In this document: one piece after another, positions 44,535 to 55,213 of the stretch
Layout of the letters: the number at the start of each line of letters is the position of its first letter
Numbering within the stretch: the stretch's first letter is position 1
DNA from: Erythrobacter litoralis
Lineage (GTDB): Bacteria > Pseudomonadota > Alphaproteobacteria > Sphingomonadales > Sphingomonadaceae
NCBI RefSeq assembly: GCF_001719165.1
Contig: NZ_CP017057.1
Coordinates: forward strand, 1,488,001-1,552,000
Length of the DNA: 64,000 bases
Direction of reading: 5' to 3'
Notes under the pieces: model-generated
Seen by the model: the letters and a program-made list of their open reading frames with translations, nothing else
Database searches by the model: none
What the model was told of the DNA's origin: nothing
Position numbers and translations under genes: made by a program

Positions 44535-45202
44535 TGGCTGACCGCACCCCCGCACCCGACACCCCCGAACTGCGCGCGCGCTGGGGCTCGTTCGAATGGA
44601 CGCCCGAGAACCGCACAAAGGCCGACTGGCACATCGCCAAGTATCCCGAAGGCCGCCAGAAATCGGCGGTCATGCCGCTGCTCGACCTCGCCCAGCGGCA
44701 GGTCGGCGCGGAGACCGATACGCAGGGCTGGCTCCCGCTGCCGGTGATCGAATACGTGGCAGCCTATCTCGACATGCCGGTGATCCGCGTGCTCGAGGTC
44801 GCGACCTTCTATTTCATGTACAACCTGAAGCCCGTCGGCAAATTCCACGTGCAGGTCTGCGGCACGACGCCCTGCATGCTGCGCGGCTCGGACGACATCA
44901 TCGCCGCCTGCAAGAGCCGAGGCATGGTGAAGGGCGAAGTTTCGGCAGACGGGCTGTGGACCCTCACCGAGGTCGAATGCATGGGTAATTGCGCGACCGC
45001 TCCGATGGTCCAGATCAACGACGACAATTACGAGGACCTGACGCCTGAACGCCTCGACGCCGTGCTCGACGCGCTCGCCGCCGGTGAGCAGCCGAAAACG
45101 GGCACGCAGGAGCCGGGGCGCCACACCTCCGAGCCGGTCGGCGGGCCGACCACGCTCAGGGAAATGGTCAGCGAAAACCACGATTACCGGGGCGAATGGT
45201 GA
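44534..45202 (+). CDS. nuoE: NADH-quinone oxidoreductase subunit E (24-kDa)
   Basis: 222 aa. The [2Fe-2S] ligands are in VCGTTPCMLRG and VECMGNCATAPMVQIND (cluster N1a). The helical N-terminal part has ATFYFMYNLKPVGKFHVQVC. About 40 residues at the C-terminus (GEQPKTGTQEPGRHTSEPVG) are an extension common in alphaproteobacteria. It pairs with NuoF at the NADH site. Separated from nuoF by two small membrane-protein genes. Confidence 0.96.
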   Translation: MADRTPAPDTPELRARWGSFEWTPENRTKADWHIAKYPEGRQKSAVMPLLDLAQRQVGAETDTQGWLPLPVIEYVAAYLDMPVIRVLEVATFYFMYNLKPVGKFHVQVCGTTPCMLRGSDDIIAACKSRGMVKGEVSADGLWTLTEVECMGNCATAPMVQINDDNYEDLTPERLDAVLDALAAGEQPKTGTQEPGRHTSEPVGGPTTLREMVSENHDYRGEW

Positions 45203-45205
45203 TCC

Positions 45206-45346
45206 ATGGAAGTGGTCTCGATCATCGGTGCGCTGGTGCTGGCCTTCATCGCCTACAAGGTGCTGATGGGGCTCGTGCGCGTCGGGGTAATCGTCGCGAT
45301 CATTGGGGTTTTGTTCGTGCTGTTCCAGCAGGGAGCGATCGGATGA
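45206..45346 (+). CDS. 46-aa single-span membrane protein
   Basis: A short gene in the nuoE-nuoF gap: ATG 45206, 3 bases after the nuoE stop, TGA at 45344-45346. Most of it is one or two close hydrophobic stretches (MEVVSIIGALVLAFIAYKVL and VGVIVAIIGVLFVLF). The last 4 bases overlap the next small gene. No known family. Its place inside a tightly packed operon makes it likely to be translated. Confidence 0.6.
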   Translation: MEVVSIIGALVLAFIAYKVLMGLVRVGVIVAIIGVLFVLFQQGAIG

Positions 45347-45555
45347 ACGGCGGCACCTTGGCCTTCGCGCTCGGCGGGATCATCTGCTTCTTCATCGGGG
45401 CCTATCTATCGGCCACCGAACAGCTTTACCTCGGCATATTCTTCATGGGTGTGGGTCTGGTCTTCCAGGTCGCTTCGCTCGCGCGGATCAAGGCCGAGAA
45501 GAAAAGGGCCGCACAGGCGGCCAGTGAAAGGGATGGCGACAATGCTGGCCGATAA
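45343..45555 (+). CDS. 70-aa two-helix membrane protein
   Basis: Second small gene between nuoE and nuoF. Overlaps the 46-aa gene by ATGA and extends 14 bases into nuoF. Two hydrophobic segments (about 6-20, [17 protein letters not shown], and 28-46, [20 protein letters not shown]) and a basic/polar tail ([20 protein letters not shown]). Family unknown to me. The coupling implies an expression level like that of complex I. Confidence 0.65.
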   Translation: MNGGTLAFALGGIICFFIGAYLSATEQLYLGIFFMGVGLVFQVASLARIKAEKKRAAQAASERDGDNAGR

Positions 45556-46834
45556 GGACCGCATCTTCACCAATGTCTACGGCTTTCAGGACTGGAGCCT
45601 GAAGGCGGCGCAGGCACGCGGCGACTGGGACGACACCAAGGCGCTGCTCGCGCGCGGGCAGGATTCGATCATCGAGGAAATGAAGGCGTCGGGCCTGCGC
45701 GGCCGGGGCGGGGCGGGATTTCCGACCGGGCTCAAGTGGTCGTTCATGCCGAAAGAAAGCAAGGACGGCCGGCCGAGCTTCCTCGTTATCAACGCCGACG
45801 AATCCGAACCGGGTTCGTGCAAGGATCGCGAGATCATCCGCCACGATCCGCACAAGCTGGTCGAAGGCGCGCTCATCGCCGGTTTCGCCATGCGCGCACG
45901 GGCGGCTTACATCTACATTCGCGGCGAATACATTCGCGAGGCCGAAACGCTGCAGGCCGCGATCGACGAGGCCTATGACGCCGGGCTGATCGGCAAGAAC
46001 GCCTGTGGGTCGGGCTATGATTTCGACGTCTTCATGCACCGCGGCGCGGGCGCCTATATTTGCGGCGAAGAGACCGCGATGATCGAAAGCCTCGAGGGCA
46101 AGAAGGGCCAGCCGCGTTTGAAGCCCCCGTTCCCGGCGGGCGCCGGGCTTTATGGCTGCCCGACTACGGTGAACAATGTCGAGAGCATCGCAGTCGTCCC
46201 GACGATCCTGCGGCGCGGCGCGTCGTGGTTCAGTTCCTTCGGACGCGAGAACAATGCCGGGACCAAGCTCTTCCAGATCTCCGGCCATGTCGAGCGCCCC
46301 TGCGTGGTCGAGGAAGCGATGAGCATTCCCTTCCGCGAGCTGATCGAAAAGCATTGCGGCGGCATTCGCGGCGGGTGGGACAACCTGCTCGCGGTGATCC
46401 CGGGCGGTTCGTCGGTCCCGCTGGTTCCTGCGGCCGAGATCATGGACGCGCCGATGGATTTCGACGGGCTGAAGGCGCTCGGCAGCGGCCTCGGCACGGC
46501 GGCGGTGATCGTGATGGACAAGTCGACCGACATCGTGCGCGCGATCAGCCGGATCAGCTATTTCTACAAGCACGAAAGCTGCGGCCAGTGCACCCCCTGC
46601 CGTGAGGGCACGGGCTGGATGTGGCGCGTGATGGAGCGCCTGCGCACGGGCGACGCGGCGATCGAGGAAATCGACATGCTGCACGACGTGACCAAGCAGG
46701 TCGAAGGCCACACGATCTGCGCGCTGGGCGATGCTGCGGCGTGGCCGATCCAGGGCCTCATCCGCCATTTCCGCCCCGAGCTCGAGCGGCGGATCGCCGA
46801 ACACAACGCACAATTCCAAGAGGCAGCCGAGTAA
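45542..46834 (+). CDS. nuoF: NADH-quinone oxidoreductase subunit F (51-kDa)
   Basis: 430 aa with ATG 45542 chosen over 45533 because AAAGGG lies at a proper distance and the usual opening is [20 protein letters not shown]. The FMN/NADH site is [15 protein letters not shown] with [14 protein letters not shown]; the N3 cluster is in [15 protein letters not shown]. It accepts hydride from NADH. It overlaps the upstream small gene and ends on the first base of nuoG. Confidence 0.97.
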   Translation: MLADKDRIFTNVYGFQDWSLKAAQARGDWDDTKALLARGQDSIIEEMKASGLRGRGGAGFPTGLKWSFMPKESKDGRPSFLVINADESEPGSCKDREIIRHDPHKLVEGALIAGFAMRARAAYIYIRGEYIREAETLQAAIDEAYDAGLIGKNACGSGYDFDVFMHRGAGAYICGEETAMIESLEGKKGQPRLKPPFPAGAGLYGCPTTVNNVESIAVVPTILRRGASWFSSFGRENNAGTKLFQISGHVERPCVVEEAMSIPFRELIEKHCGGIRGGWDNLLAVIPGGSSVPLVPAAEIMDAPMDFDGLKALGSGLGTAAVIVMDKSTDIVRAISRISYFYKHESCGQCTPCREGTGWMWRVMERLRTGDAAIEEIDMLHDVTKQVEGHTICALGDAAAWPIQGLIRHFRPELERRIAEHNAQFQEAAE

Positions 46835-48867
46835 TGCCCAAGGTCACCGTAGACGGTCAGGAAATCGAGGTCCCGGCGGGCGCCACCGTCCTTCAGGCGT
46901 GCGAGATGGCGGGCAAGGAAATCCCGCGTTTCTGCTATCACGAGCGGCTCAGCATTGCGGGCAATTGCCGCATGTGCCTCGTCGAGGTGAAGCCCGGGCC
47001 GCCCAAGCCGCAGGCCTCCTGCGCGCTGCCGGCTGCCGAGAACCAGGAAATCCGCACCGACACGCCGATGGTCAAGAAGGCGCGCGAAGGGGTGATGGAG
47101 CTCCTCCTCATCAACCACCCGCTCGACTGCCCGATCTGCGACCAGGGCGGCGAGTGCGACCTGCAGGACCAGGCGATGGCCTATGGCCGAGGCGGCTCGC
47201 GCTACACGCGCGAGAACAAGCGCGCCGTGACCGAGAAATACATGGGGCCTCTGATCAAGACGATCATGACCCGCTGCATCCACTGCACCCGCTGCGTGCG
47301 CTTTTCCGAAGAGATCGCGGGCGTGGACGAAATCGGCGCGCTCTATCGCGGCGAGGACATGCAGATCACGACCTATCTCGAAAAGGCCGCGGCGCACGAA
47401 TTGTCGGCGAACGTCATCGACCTGTGCCCGGTCGGCGCGCTGACGAGCCGCCCCTACGCCTTCGAGGCGCGGCCGTGGGAGTTGAAGCGCACGCTCTCCA
47501 TCGACGTGTCGGACGCGGTCGGCGCGAACATTTCGCTCCACTCCAAGGGGCGCGAAGTGATGCGCGCGCTTCCCCGGATCAACGACGACGTCAACGAGGA
47601 ATGGCTTTCGGACAAGGGCCGCTATCAGGTCGACGGGCTGGTGAAGCGCCGGCTCGACCGCGTGTGGATGCGCAAGGGCGGCAAGCTACTGCCCGCGAAC
47701 TGGGGTGAGGCGTTCGAGGCGATTTCCGGGCATCTCGGCAAGGACAAGTCGAGCATCGCGGCGGTCGCGGGCGACATGGTCGATTGCGAGACTATGTTCG
47801 CGGCCAAGACGCTGCTCAAGGCCTGCGGATCGGACCTTGTCGAGGCGCGCCAGACCGGCATGACCTATGACGTGTCGAACCTCGCCGCAGTCAATTTCAA
47901 CACTGGCTTTTCCGGCATCGAGACAGCCGACTGCATCCTGATCGTCGGCAGCCACATCCGCTGGGAAGCGGCGCTTGTCCATCCGCGCCTGCGCAAGGCG
48001 GTGAAGGCGGGGGCCAAGGTGTTCCTCGTCGGGCCCGAATGGGACACGACTTTCGAAGCCGAATGGCTCGGCTCCGACCTCAAGGTGCTGAACCGCGTGC
48101 CCAAGGCGCTGGGCGATGCGATGAAGGCGGCGAAGCGTCCGGCGATGATCCTCGGCGGCGCGGCGCTGGCCAAGGGCGCGCTGGCTCCGGCGCTAAAGCT
48201 GGTCGACAAGTTCAAGCTTGTCCGTGTGCTGGAGGACGGAAGCGCCTGGAACGGCTTCAACGTGCTTCACATGGCGGCGGCGCGGATGGGTTCGCTGATG
48301 CTCGGTTTCGCGCGTGAAGGCGGCATGGCGGACATCGCCAAGGCGTCACCCAAAGTGCTGCTCAGCCTCGGCGCGGACGAGATGGATTACGAACCCTTCG
48401 CCGATGCCCTCAAGGTCTATATCGGCCACCACGGCGACAAGGGCGCGCACGCGGCGGACATCATCCTGCCGGCTGCAAGCTATGCCGAGAAGGACGGGAC
48501 CTACGTCAACACGGAAGGGCGCGTGCAGTTCGCAGAAAAGGCGGTTTTCGCTCCCGGCGATGCGCGCGAGGATTGGACGATCCTGCGCGCGCTTGCCGAC
48601 GCGCTGGGCGTCTCGGTCGGCTTCGACAGCTTCGGCGAATTGCAAATGGCGATGATGCGCGAAGTGCCCGCGCTGGGCGAAGAGGGGCTGGCCGATTACG
48701 GCGAGCTTCCTAAGGCCGACGCCAGCGCCAAGGCGGACGGCGTGATCGAGGCCTACCCGATCAAGGATTTCTATCTCACCAACCCGATCGCCCGCGCCAG
48801 CGCGGTGATGCAGCGCTGCTCGGCCGAACTGCTTCACGCCGAAGAGGTCAAGGAGGCCGCGGAGTGA
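46834..48867 (+). CDS. nuoG: NADH-quinone oxidoreductase subunit G (75-kDa)
   Basis: 677 aa. N-terminal [2Fe-2S] cluster in RFCYHERLSIAGNCRMCLVE, the HxxxCxxC region LINHPLDCPICDQGGECDL, and the 4Fe-4S motif TRCIHCTRCVRFSEE with DLCPVGALTSRPYAF. The rest is the molybdopterin-oxidoreductase-like domain, which is non-catalytic in complex I. Carries electrons from NuoF to NuoI. Start overlaps the nuoF stop by one base, and its end overlaps nuoH by 4. Confidence 0.97.
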   Translation: MPKVTVDGQEIEVPAGATVLQACEMAGKEIPRFCYHERLSIAGNCRMCLVEVKPGPPKPQASCALPAAENQEIRTDTPMVKKAREGVMELLLINHPLDCPICDQGGECDLQDQAMAYGRGGSRYTRENKRAVTEKYMGPLIKTIMTRCIHCTRCVRFSEEIAGVDEIGALYRGEDMQITTYLEKAAAHELSANVIDLCPVGALTSRPYAFEARPWELKRTLSIDVSDAVGANISLHSKGREVMRALPRINDDVNEEWLSDKGRYQVDGLVKRRLDRVWMRKGGKLLPANWGEAFEAISGHLGKDKSSIAAVAGDMVDCETMFAAKTLLKACGSDLVEARQTGMTYDVSNLAAVNFNTGFSGIETADCILIVGSHIRWEAALVHPRLRKAVKAGAKVFLVGPEWDTTFEAEWLGSDLKVLNRVPKALGDAMKAAKRPAMILGGAALAKGALAPALKLVDKFKLVRVLEDGSAWNGFNVLHMAAARMGSLMLGFAREGGMADIAKASPKVLLSLGADEMDYEPFADALKVYIGHHGDKGAHAADIILPAASYAEKDGTYVNTEGRVQFAEKAVFAPGDAREDWTILRALADALGVSVGFDSFGELQMAMMREVPALGEEGLADYGELPKADASAKADGVIEAYPIKDFYLTNPIARASAVMQRCSAELLHAEEVKEAAE

Positions 48868-50009
48868 CCGATTTCTTCCAATCGCTCGGCCTTTCCTACG
48901 AATGGGCCTGGACCGTCGGCACCTTCGCCGCGATCCTGATCATCTCGCTGCTGGTCATGTTCTCGGTGGCGATGGTGATTTTCGTCGACCGCAAGGTGCT
49001 GGGCGCGATCATGCTGCGCAAGGGACCGAACGTGGTCGGGCCGTTCGGGCTGATGCAGAGCTTCGCCGACGGGCTGAAGGTGTTTCTGCAGGAGACCATC
49101 ATTCCCTCGGCCGCGAACAAGGGCATCTTCCTGCTCGCGCCGATCGTTACATTTACCGTTGCGCTCGCCGCCTGGGCGGTGGTGCCGTTCGATGCGGGCT
49201 GGGTGGTCGCGGACATCAATGTGGGGCTGCTCTACATTCTGGCGATCAGCTCTATGGGCGTTTACGGTGTCGTGATGAGCGGGTGGGCAAGTAACTCGAA
49301 ATACCCGTTTTTTTCCGCCATGCGTGCGGCTGCGCAGATGATCTCCTACGAAGTCTCGATCGGCTTCATTCTCGTGTGCGTGGTGCTGTTCGCGGGAACC
49401 TTCAACATGAGCGGGATCGTGATGGCACAGCAGGGCTTCGGGCTCGGCATCATCAACGGTTTCGTCGTGCACCCGCTATTGTTCCCGATGTGGGTGGTGT
49501 TCTTCATCTCGGCGCTGGCCGAAACCGCGCGCGCGCCCTTCGACCTGACCGAGGCCGAGAGCGAGCTCGTCGCGGGCTACCAGACAGAATATTCGAGCAT
49601 GGCCTTCGCTTTGTTCTGGCTTGGCGAATACGCGAACATCCTGCTGATGTGTTCGCTCAATACCCTGCTGTTCTGGGGCGGGTGGCTGCCGCCGATCGAC
49701 TGGGCGCCGCTTTACGCGATCCCGGGTATCTTCTGGTTCCTGATCAAGACCTTCGCGTTCTTCTTCATGTTCAGCTGGATCTGGGCGACCGTTCCGCGGT
49801 ACCGCTATGACCAGCTCATGCGATTGGGCTGGAAGATCTTCCTGCCGATGAGCCTCATTTTCGTCGCCCTGATCAGCGGGTATCTTATGGCGACGGGGCA
49901 TTTCGAGCGGAACGCCATCCTGAGCGAAGAGGCTCCCGCCGCCGTCGCTCCTGCCGAACTCGTCAACAACAATCCCGCGCAGCCCGCTGCTGTGAGAGGC
50001 CAGTCATGA
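48864..50009 (+). CDS. nuoH: NADH-quinone oxidoreductase subunit H
   Basis: 381-aa membrane subunit that links the quinone cavity to the proton pumps. Start is GTG 48864 overlapping nuoG (GTGA). Typical runs are [20 protein letters not shown], the quinone-side [20 protein letters not shown] and the later [16 protein letters not shown]. Slightly longer than E. coli NuoH because of a C-terminal tail (about 350-381) rich in Ala/Pro. Confidence 0.97.
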   Translation: MTDFFQSLGLSYEWAWTVGTFAAILIISLLVMFSVAMVIFVDRKVLGAIMLRKGPNVVGPFGLMQSFADGLKVFLQETIIPSAANKGIFLLAPIVTFTVALAAWAVVPFDAGWVVADINVGLLYILAISSMGVYGVVMSGWASNSKYPFFSAMRAAAQMISYEVSIGFILVCVVLFAGTFNMSGIVMAQQGFGLGIINGFVVHPLLFPMWVVFFISALAETARAPFDLTEAESELVAGYQTEYSSMAFALFWLGEYANILLMCSLNTLLFWGGWLPPIDWAPLYAIPGIFWFLIKTFAFFFMFSWIWATVPRYRYDQLMRLGWKIFLPMSLIFVALISGYLMATGHFERNAILSEEAPAAVAPAELVNNNPAQPAAVRGQS

Positions 50010-50494
50010 CCACCGCAACCCAACTCCTCAAATCCTTCACCCTCTGGGAATTTCTAAAGGCGCACGCCTTGACGCTGAAGTATTTCTTCAAGCCCAAGGT
50101 GACGATCAACTACCCGTTCGAGAAGTCGCCGCTCTCCCCGCGCTTTCGCGGCGAGCATGCGCTGCGCCGCTATCCCAACGGCGAGGAGCGCTGCATCGCG
50201 TGCAAGCTGTGCGAGGCGGTTTGTCCCGCGCAGGCGATCACGATCGAGAGCGAACCGCGCGAAGACGGTTCGCGCCGCACAACGCGCTACGACATCGACA
50301 TGACCAAGTGCATCTATTGCGGGTTCTGTCAGGAAGCCTGCCCGGTCGATGCCATCGTCGAGGGTCCGAATTTCGAATATTCCACCGAAACCCGCGAGGA
50401 GCTGCTCTACGACAAGGCCAAGCTGCTCGCGAACGGTGACAAATGGGAACGGGCCATCGCGGCCAATCTTGAAGCGGATGCCCCCTACCGCTAG
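50006..50494 (+). CDS. nuoI: NADH-quinone oxidoreductase subunit I
   Basis: 162-aa ferredoxin-like subunit with two [4Fe-4S] motifs, [16 protein letters not shown] and [16 protein letters not shown] (clusters N6a and N6b). Starts 4 bases inside nuoH. It is the only nuo gene followed by a real gap: 143 bases to nuoJ. Confidence 0.97.
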   Translation: MTTATQLLKSFTLWEFLKAHALTLKYFFKPKVTINYPFEKSPLSPRFRGEHALRRYPNGEERCIACKLCEAVCPAQAITIESEPREDGSRRTTRYDIDMTKCIYCGFCQEACPVDAIVEGPNFEYSTETREELLYDKAKLLANGDKWERAIAANLEADAPYR

Positions 50495-50541
50495 GGGCAT
50501 CGCGAAAATCACGACAAGGGGGCTTTAGCGAGTCTCCGCCT

Positions 50542-50567
50542 GCCCCTGTCCCTGGCGGGAGAGGGGC
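50542..50567 (+). terminator. Stem-loop in the nuoI-nuoJ gap
   Basis: GCCCCT (50542-50547) pairs with AGGGGC (50562-50567), then TCCC/GGGA after a G-G mismatch, closing on TGGC. It lies in the only sizeable intergenic gap of the nuo operon (50495-50637). It may be an attenuator, an mRNA-processing or stability element, or a REP-like remnant. No T-tract follows, so full termination is doubtful. Confidence 0.4.
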
Positions 50568-50637
50568 CACTAACAAGGGATCCGATCGCCGGTCTACCGG
50601 GTTCGCCAGCGGCGGGCCGTGGCCGGCCACAAGCGTC

Positions 50638-51261
50638 ATGATACAGGTCCTCGCCTTCTATCTCTTCGCCGCCGTGGTGATCGCGAGCGCGGTGTTCGTG
50701 ATCCTGTCGCGGAACCCGGTTCATTCGGTGCTGTGGCTGATCCTTGCCTTCTTCAACGCGGCGGGGCTGATGGTGCTGGTCGGCGCCGAGTTCATCGCGA
50801 TGCTGCTCGTCATCGTCTATGTCGGCGCGGTTGCGGTGCTGTTCCTGTTCGTCGTCATGATGCTCGACATCGATTTTGCCTCGATGCGCGCAGGGTTCAT
50901 ACGCAACATGCCGCTGGGCGTGGCGGTCGCCGTCATCCTGCTCGCCGAACTTTTGCTGGTGGTCGGAGCCTATGGTGCGGGCGGGATCGATATCGGGACG
51001 GCTGATGGATCGCGGGCAACGCCGCTGGGCCTCAGCAATATCGAGGCGCTGGGTGCACTGCTTTACAGCGATTACATCCTGCTGTTCGAGATCGCGGGGA
51101 TCATCCTCCTCGTCGCCATGATCGGGGCGATCGTTCTAACCTTCCAGCCGCCCAAGCCGGGCGCGCGCGGCCGCCAGAACGTCGGCAAGCAGATCGCGCG
51201 TCGGCCCGAGGAGGCGACAGTCATGAAGAACCCGGAATACGGGAAAGGGGTCGAGCTGTGA
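50638..51261 (+). CDS. nuoJ: NADH-quinone oxidoreductase subunit J
   Basis: 207 aa with five hydrophobic helices. Conserved run [20 protein letters not shown], then [20 protein letters not shown] with the pi-bulge helix VYVGAV found in all NuoJ. C-terminal tail basic and polar. ATG 50638 follows the nuoI-nuoJ gap; nuoK overlaps its stop (GTGA). Confidence 0.96.
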   Translation: MIQVLAFYLFAAVVIASAVFVILSRNPVHSVLWLILAFFNAAGLMVLVGAEFIAMLLVIVYVGAVAVLFLFVVMMLDIDFASMRAGFIRNMPLGVAVAVILLAELLLVVGAYGAGGIDIGTADGSRATPLGLSNIEALGALLYSDYILLFEIAGIILLVAMIGAIVLTFQPPKPGARGRQNVGKQIARRPEEATVMKNPEYGKGVEL

Positions 51262-51563
51262 TCGGCATCGAGCATTACCTCACCGTGGGCGCGATCCTGT
51301 TCGTGCTCGGCGTGCTGGGGATCTTCCTCAATCGCAAGAACGTGATCGTCATCCTGATGGCGATCGAGCTGATCCTGTTGGCGGTGAACATCAACCTCGT
51401 CGCCTTCAGCGCCTTCATGGGCGATCTCGTCGGGCAGGTCTTCGCCATGCTGGTGTTGACCGTCGCGGCGGCCGAGGCGGCGATCGGGCTGGCGATCCTC
51501 TTCATCTATTTCCGCGGCCACGGCACGATCGCGGTCGACGACGTGAACCGGATGAAGGGATAG
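51258..51563 (+). CDS. nuoK: NADH-quinone oxidoreductase subunit K
   Basis: 101-aa three-helix subunit. GTG start at 51258. Conserved membrane glutamates are in the second helix ([19 protein letters not shown]) and the third ([19 protein letters not shown]). Takes part in proton translocation with NuoJ and NuoA. Confidence 0.96.
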   Translation: MIGIEHYLTVGAILFVLGVLGIFLNRKNVIVILMAIELILLAVNINLVAFSAFMGDLVGQVFAMLVLTVAAAEAAIGLAILFIYFRGHGTIAVDDVNRMKG

Positions 51564-51569
51564 TCGTCC

Positions 51570-53648
51570 GTGCAATCGATCACCATCATCGTCTTCCTGC
51601 CGCTGCTCGCCGCGATCGTCGCGGGACTCGGCAACCGCATGATCGGAAACGTAGCGGCAAAGACCGTGACGACCGGCGCGCTGTTCGTTTCGGCGGCGCT
51701 TAGCTGGCCGATCTTTCTCGGTTTCCTCGACGGGAGCGAGGCGGAGCGGGTCGTGCCCGTGCTCAAGTGGGTGCAGTCGGGCGACATGAGCTTCGACTGG
51801 GCGCTGCGGGTGGATGCGCTTACCGCCGTCATGCTGGTCGTCATCAATTCGGTCTCGGCGCTCGTCCACCTCTATTCCTGGGGCTACATGGAGGAGGACG
51901 ACAGCCAGCCGCGCTTCTTCGCCTATCTCTCGCTCTTCACCTTCGCGATGCTGATGCTGGTCACCGCCGACAACCTCGTCCAGATGTTCTTCGGATGGGA
52001 AGGGGTGGGGCTGGCGAGCTACCTGCTCATTGGGTTCTATTTCAGGAAGCCGAGCGCGGGCGCGGCGGCGATCAAGGCTTTCGTCGTCAACCGGGTCGGC
52101 GATCTCGGCTTCATGCTCGGCATCTTCGGCACGTTTCTCGTGTTCAACACGACCTCGATCCCGGAAATCCTCGACGCGGCACCTGCCATGAGCGGGTCGA
52201 CCATCGGTTTCCTCGGCTTCCGCTTCTACACGATGGATATCCTTTGCATCCTCCTGTTCATCGGAGCGATGGGGAAGTCCGCTCAATTGGGCCTGCACAC
52301 CTGGCTGCCCGACGCGATGGAAGGGCCGACGCCCGTTTCCGCGCTGATCCACGCCGCGACCATGGTGACCGCGGGCGTTTTCATGCTCTGCCGGTTGTCG
52401 CCCATGTTCGAGACCGCGCCGACCGCGCTCGCCATCGTCACCGTAGTTGGCGCTGCGACCTGTTTCTTCGCCGCCACCATCGGGACGACGCAGTGTGACA
52501 TCAAGCGAGTGATCGCCTATTCCACCTGCTCGCAGCTCGGTTACATGTTCTTCGCCGCAGGGGTTGGCGCCTATGGCGTCGCCATGTTCCACCTGTTCAC
52601 CCACGCTTTCTTCAAGGCGCTGCTCTTCCTCGGCGCGGGCAGCGTGATCCACGCCATGCACCACGAACAGGACATGCGCTATTACGGCGGGCTGCGCAAA
52701 GCGATCCCCGTGACCTTCTGGGCGATGATGGCGGGTACGCTGGCGATAACCGGGGTCGGCGTGCTCTACGTCTTCGGCTTCGCGGGCTTCTATTCGAAGG
52801 ACGCGATCCTCGAAGCGGCCTGGGCGCGCGGCACCGGCACGGCGCATTTCGCCTTCTGGGCGGGCGCGATCGCGGCTCTGCTGACCAGCTTCTATTCCTG
52901 GCGCCTGATGTTCCTCACCTTCTGGGGCAAGCCCCGCTGGGCCGAGAGCGAGCATATCCAGCACGCCGTCCACCACGGCGAGCACACATCCGACCACGCG
53001 CACCCGGCACCGCACGAAAATGCAGCGCAGAAGGGGCCGCACGACGTTCCTGCGACCGAGGAACAAGACGGGACCGCCGGATACCACCCGCACGAAAGTC
53101 CGCTTTCGATGCTGGTCCCTCTTGGCGTGCTGACCATTGGCGCGGTCTTCGCGGGGTATGTCTTCAAATATCCGTTCATCGACGGGTCTTCGGAAATGGT
53201 CGACCCGAACGGGTTCTGGGGCAATTCCATCTATTTCAACGAGAACCTGATCCACGCGCTCCACGCGGTGCCGCTGTGGGTCAAGCTGACGGCGACCGCC
53301 GCAATGCTGATCGGGCTGGGCGGAGCGATCCTCGCCTATGTCCTGAAGCCCGGCATCCCGGCGGCCTTCGTGGCGCGCTTCTCGGCGCTGCACGACTTCG
53401 TCTATCGCAAGTGGTATTTCGACGAGCTCTATGATGCGATCTTCGTAAAGCCCGCCTTCTGGTTCGGGCGCCAGTTCTGGAAAATCGGCGATATCGGCGG
53501 GATCGACCGTTTCGGCCCCAACGGCATCGCCTGGGCAGTCCAGCGCGGATCGATCGCGACCAAATCGATCCAGTCGGGCTATCTCTACACCTATGCACTT
53601 GTCATGCTGCTCGGCCTCGTCGCCGCCATGACCTACGTTCTTCTCTAG
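51570..53648 (+). CDS. nuoL: NADH-quinone oxidoreductase subunit L
   Basis: 692-aa antiporter-like subunit. GTG start 6 bases after the nuoK stop. Conserved runs are [19 protein letters not shown] (with the key Glu), [20 protein letters not shown], and the central [21 protein letters not shown] histidine-rich loop lies at about 460-500 ([18 protein letters not shown]), a feature common in alphaproteobacterial NuoL. The amphipathic lateral helix ([19 protein letters not shown]) is near the end. Confidence 0.97.
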   Translation: MQSITIIVFLPLLAAIVAGLGNRMIGNVAAKTVTTGALFVSAALSWPIFLGFLDGSEAERVVPVLKWVQSGDMSFDWALRVDALTAVMLVVINSVSALVHLYSWGYMEEDDSQPRFFAYLSLFTFAMLMLVTADNLVQMFFGWEGVGLASYLLIGFYFRKPSAGAAAIKAFVVNRVGDLGFMLGIFGTFLVFNTTSIPEILDAAPAMSGSTIGFLGFRFYTMDILCILLFIGAMGKSAQLGLHTWLPDAMEGPTPVSALIHAATMVTAGVFMLCRLSPMFETAPTALAIVTVVGAATCFFAATIGTTQCDIKRVIAYSTCSQLGYMFFAAGVGAYGVAMFHLFTHAFFKALLFLGAGSVIHAMHHEQDMRYYGGLRKAIPVTFWAMMAGTLAITGVGVLYVFGFAGFYSKDAILEAAWARGTGTAHFAFWAGAIAALLTSFYSWRLMFLTFWGKPRWAESEHIQHAVHHGEHTSDHAHPAPHENAAQKGPHDVPATEEQDGTAGYHPHESPLSMLVPLGVLTIGAVFAGYVFKYPFIDGSSEMVDPNGFWGNSIYFNENLIHALHAVPLWVKLTATAAMLIGLGGAILAYVLKPGIPAAFVARFSALHDFVYRKWYFDELYDAIFVKPAFWFGRQFWKIGDIGGIDRFGPNGIAWAVQRGSIATKSIQSGYLYTYALVMLLGLVAAMTYVLL

Positions 53649-53662
53649 GGGCCGAAGCTGTC

Positions 53663-55213
53663 ATGGAAGGCTTTCCCATCCTTACGACTATGATGCTCGT
53701 GCCGCTCGTCGGCGCGATCCTCTGCCTGTTCACCAGTGCGAGCGTCGCGCGCGGCATCGCGCTCTCGGTGACGATGGTCACGCTCGCGCTGGGCGCCATG
53801 CTGTGGCTCAATTTCGATATCGGCGGCGCGCAGTGGCAGTTCACCGAGCGGGCCGAGTTGTTCGCCGGTTTCACTTACGCGCTGGGGATCGACGGCATCG
53901 CCCTGATGCTGATCATGCTTTCCGTCTTCCTGATGCCGATCTGTATCCTTGCGAGCTGGGATTCGATTCAAAAGCGCGTCGGCGAATACATGAGCGCCTT
54001 CCTGCTGATGGAAGTGCTGATGATCGGCGTGTTCGCCGCACAAGACCTGTTCCTGTTCTACATCTTCTTCGAGGCGAGCCTCATCCCGATGTATCTCATC
54101 ATCGGCGTGTGGGGCGGGGACAACCGCATCTACGCGAGCTATAAGTTCTTCCTCTACACGCTTCTGGGCTCGGTCCTGATGCTGATCGCGATGTTCTGGA
54201 TGACGGCCGAGGCCGGCACTTCGGACATCCCGACGCTGATGGCCTATGATTTCCCGGCGGGGGCGCAGACCTGGCTGTGGCTCGCCTTCTTCGCGAGTTT
54301 CGCGGTAAAGGTGCCGATGTGGCCTTTCCACACCTGGCTCCCCGACGCGCACGTGCAGGCGCCGACCGCAGGCTCGGTGATCCTTGCAGGCGTGCTGCTG
54401 AAGCTCGGCGGCTACGGCTTCATCCGGTTCAGCCTGCCGATGTTCCCCGAAGCGAGCGCGGACCTTGCCTGGTTCGTCTTCGCGCTTGCCATGGTGGCGG
54501 TTGTCTACACCTCGCTCGTCGCGCTGGTTCAGCACGACATGAAGAAGCTGATCGCCTATTCGAGCGTGGCGCACATGGCGATCGTGATGGTCGGTCTGTT
54601 CGCCTTCAACGTGCAGGGGCTCGAGGGGGCGATGGTGCTGATGCTGTCGCACGGCCTCGTATCGGGCGCGCTCTTCCTGTGCGTCGGCGTCATCTACGAC
54701 CGCCTGCACACCCGCGAGATCGACCGCTATGGCGGCCTTTCCATCAACATGCCCTATTACGCGATGTTCTTCCTGTTCTTCACCATGGCCTCGATCGGCC
54801 TGCCGGGGACGAGCGGTTTCGTCGGCGAGTTCCTGTCGCTCGCCGGGATCTACCAGGTCTCGACCTGGGCCGCGCTGATCTGCACCACCGGCATTATCCT
54901 TGGCGCAGCATACATGCTCTATCTCTATCGCCGCGTTGCCTTCGGCGTGCAGAAGAATGCGGACGCCGCGCGCATGGACGATCTTTCGGGCCGCGAATGG
55001 GCGATGATTGTGCCCGTCGTCGCGGTCGTATTGTGGATGGGCGTCTACCCCGAAAGCTTCATCGCCCCGATGCGGGCCGACATTGCCGCGCTCGACGCGC
55101 GGATCGCTTCTGCAGCGCCCGAGAGCGATAGTCGGCTCGCGGCAGGCCCGCCCCGTGAGGAGGCAGCCAACGCCTTGCCCCACGGAGCGGATGGCGAGGA
55201 GGGAGAGCACTGA
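53663..55213 (+). CDS. nuoM: NADH-quinone oxidoreductase subunit M
   Basis: 516-aa antiporter-like subunit. Visible blocks are QDLFLFYIFFEASLIPMYLI (with the buried Glu), KVPMWPFHTWLPDAHVQAPT, and DMKKLIAYSSVAHMAIVMVG. The extra C-terminal tail of about 40 residues is polar (APESDSRLAAGPPREEAANA). ATG 53663; stop overlaps nuoN by one base. Confidence 0.97.
   Translation: MEGFPILTTMMLVPLVGAILCLFTSASVARGIALSVTMVTLALGAMLWLNFDIGGAQWQFTERAELFAGFTYALGIDGIALMLIMLSVFLMPICILASWDSIQKRVGEYMSAFLLMEVLMIGVFAAQDLFLFYIFFEASLIPMYLIIGVWGGDNRIYASYKFFLYTLLGSVLMLIAMFWMTAEAGTSDIPTLMAYDFPAGAQTWLWLAFFASFAVKVPMWPFHTWLPDAHVQAPTAGSVILAGVLLKLGGYGFIRFSLPMFPEASADLAWFVFALAMVAVVYTSLVALVQHDMKKLIAYSSVAHMAIVMVGLFAFNVQGLEGAMVLMLSHGLVSGALFLCVGVIYDRLHTREIDRYGGLSINMPYYAMFFLFFTMASIGLPGTSGFVGEFLSLAGIYQVSTWAALICTTGIILGAAYMLYLYRRVAFGVQKNADAARMDDLSGREWAMIVPVVAVVLWMGVYPESFIAPMRADIAALDARIASAAPESDSRLAAGPPREEAANALPHGADGEEGEH

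Noticed and set aside
52947..53060. Histidine-rich loop in NuoL as a possible metal-binding novelty
   Set aside because: Similar His-rich loops occur in NuoL of many alphaproteobacteria, so it is not new.
51072..53393. 773-codon minus-strand open frame across nuoK and nuoL
   Set aside because: Mirror frame of membrane subunits; it is His/Asp/Arg-rich with no domain and no start site.
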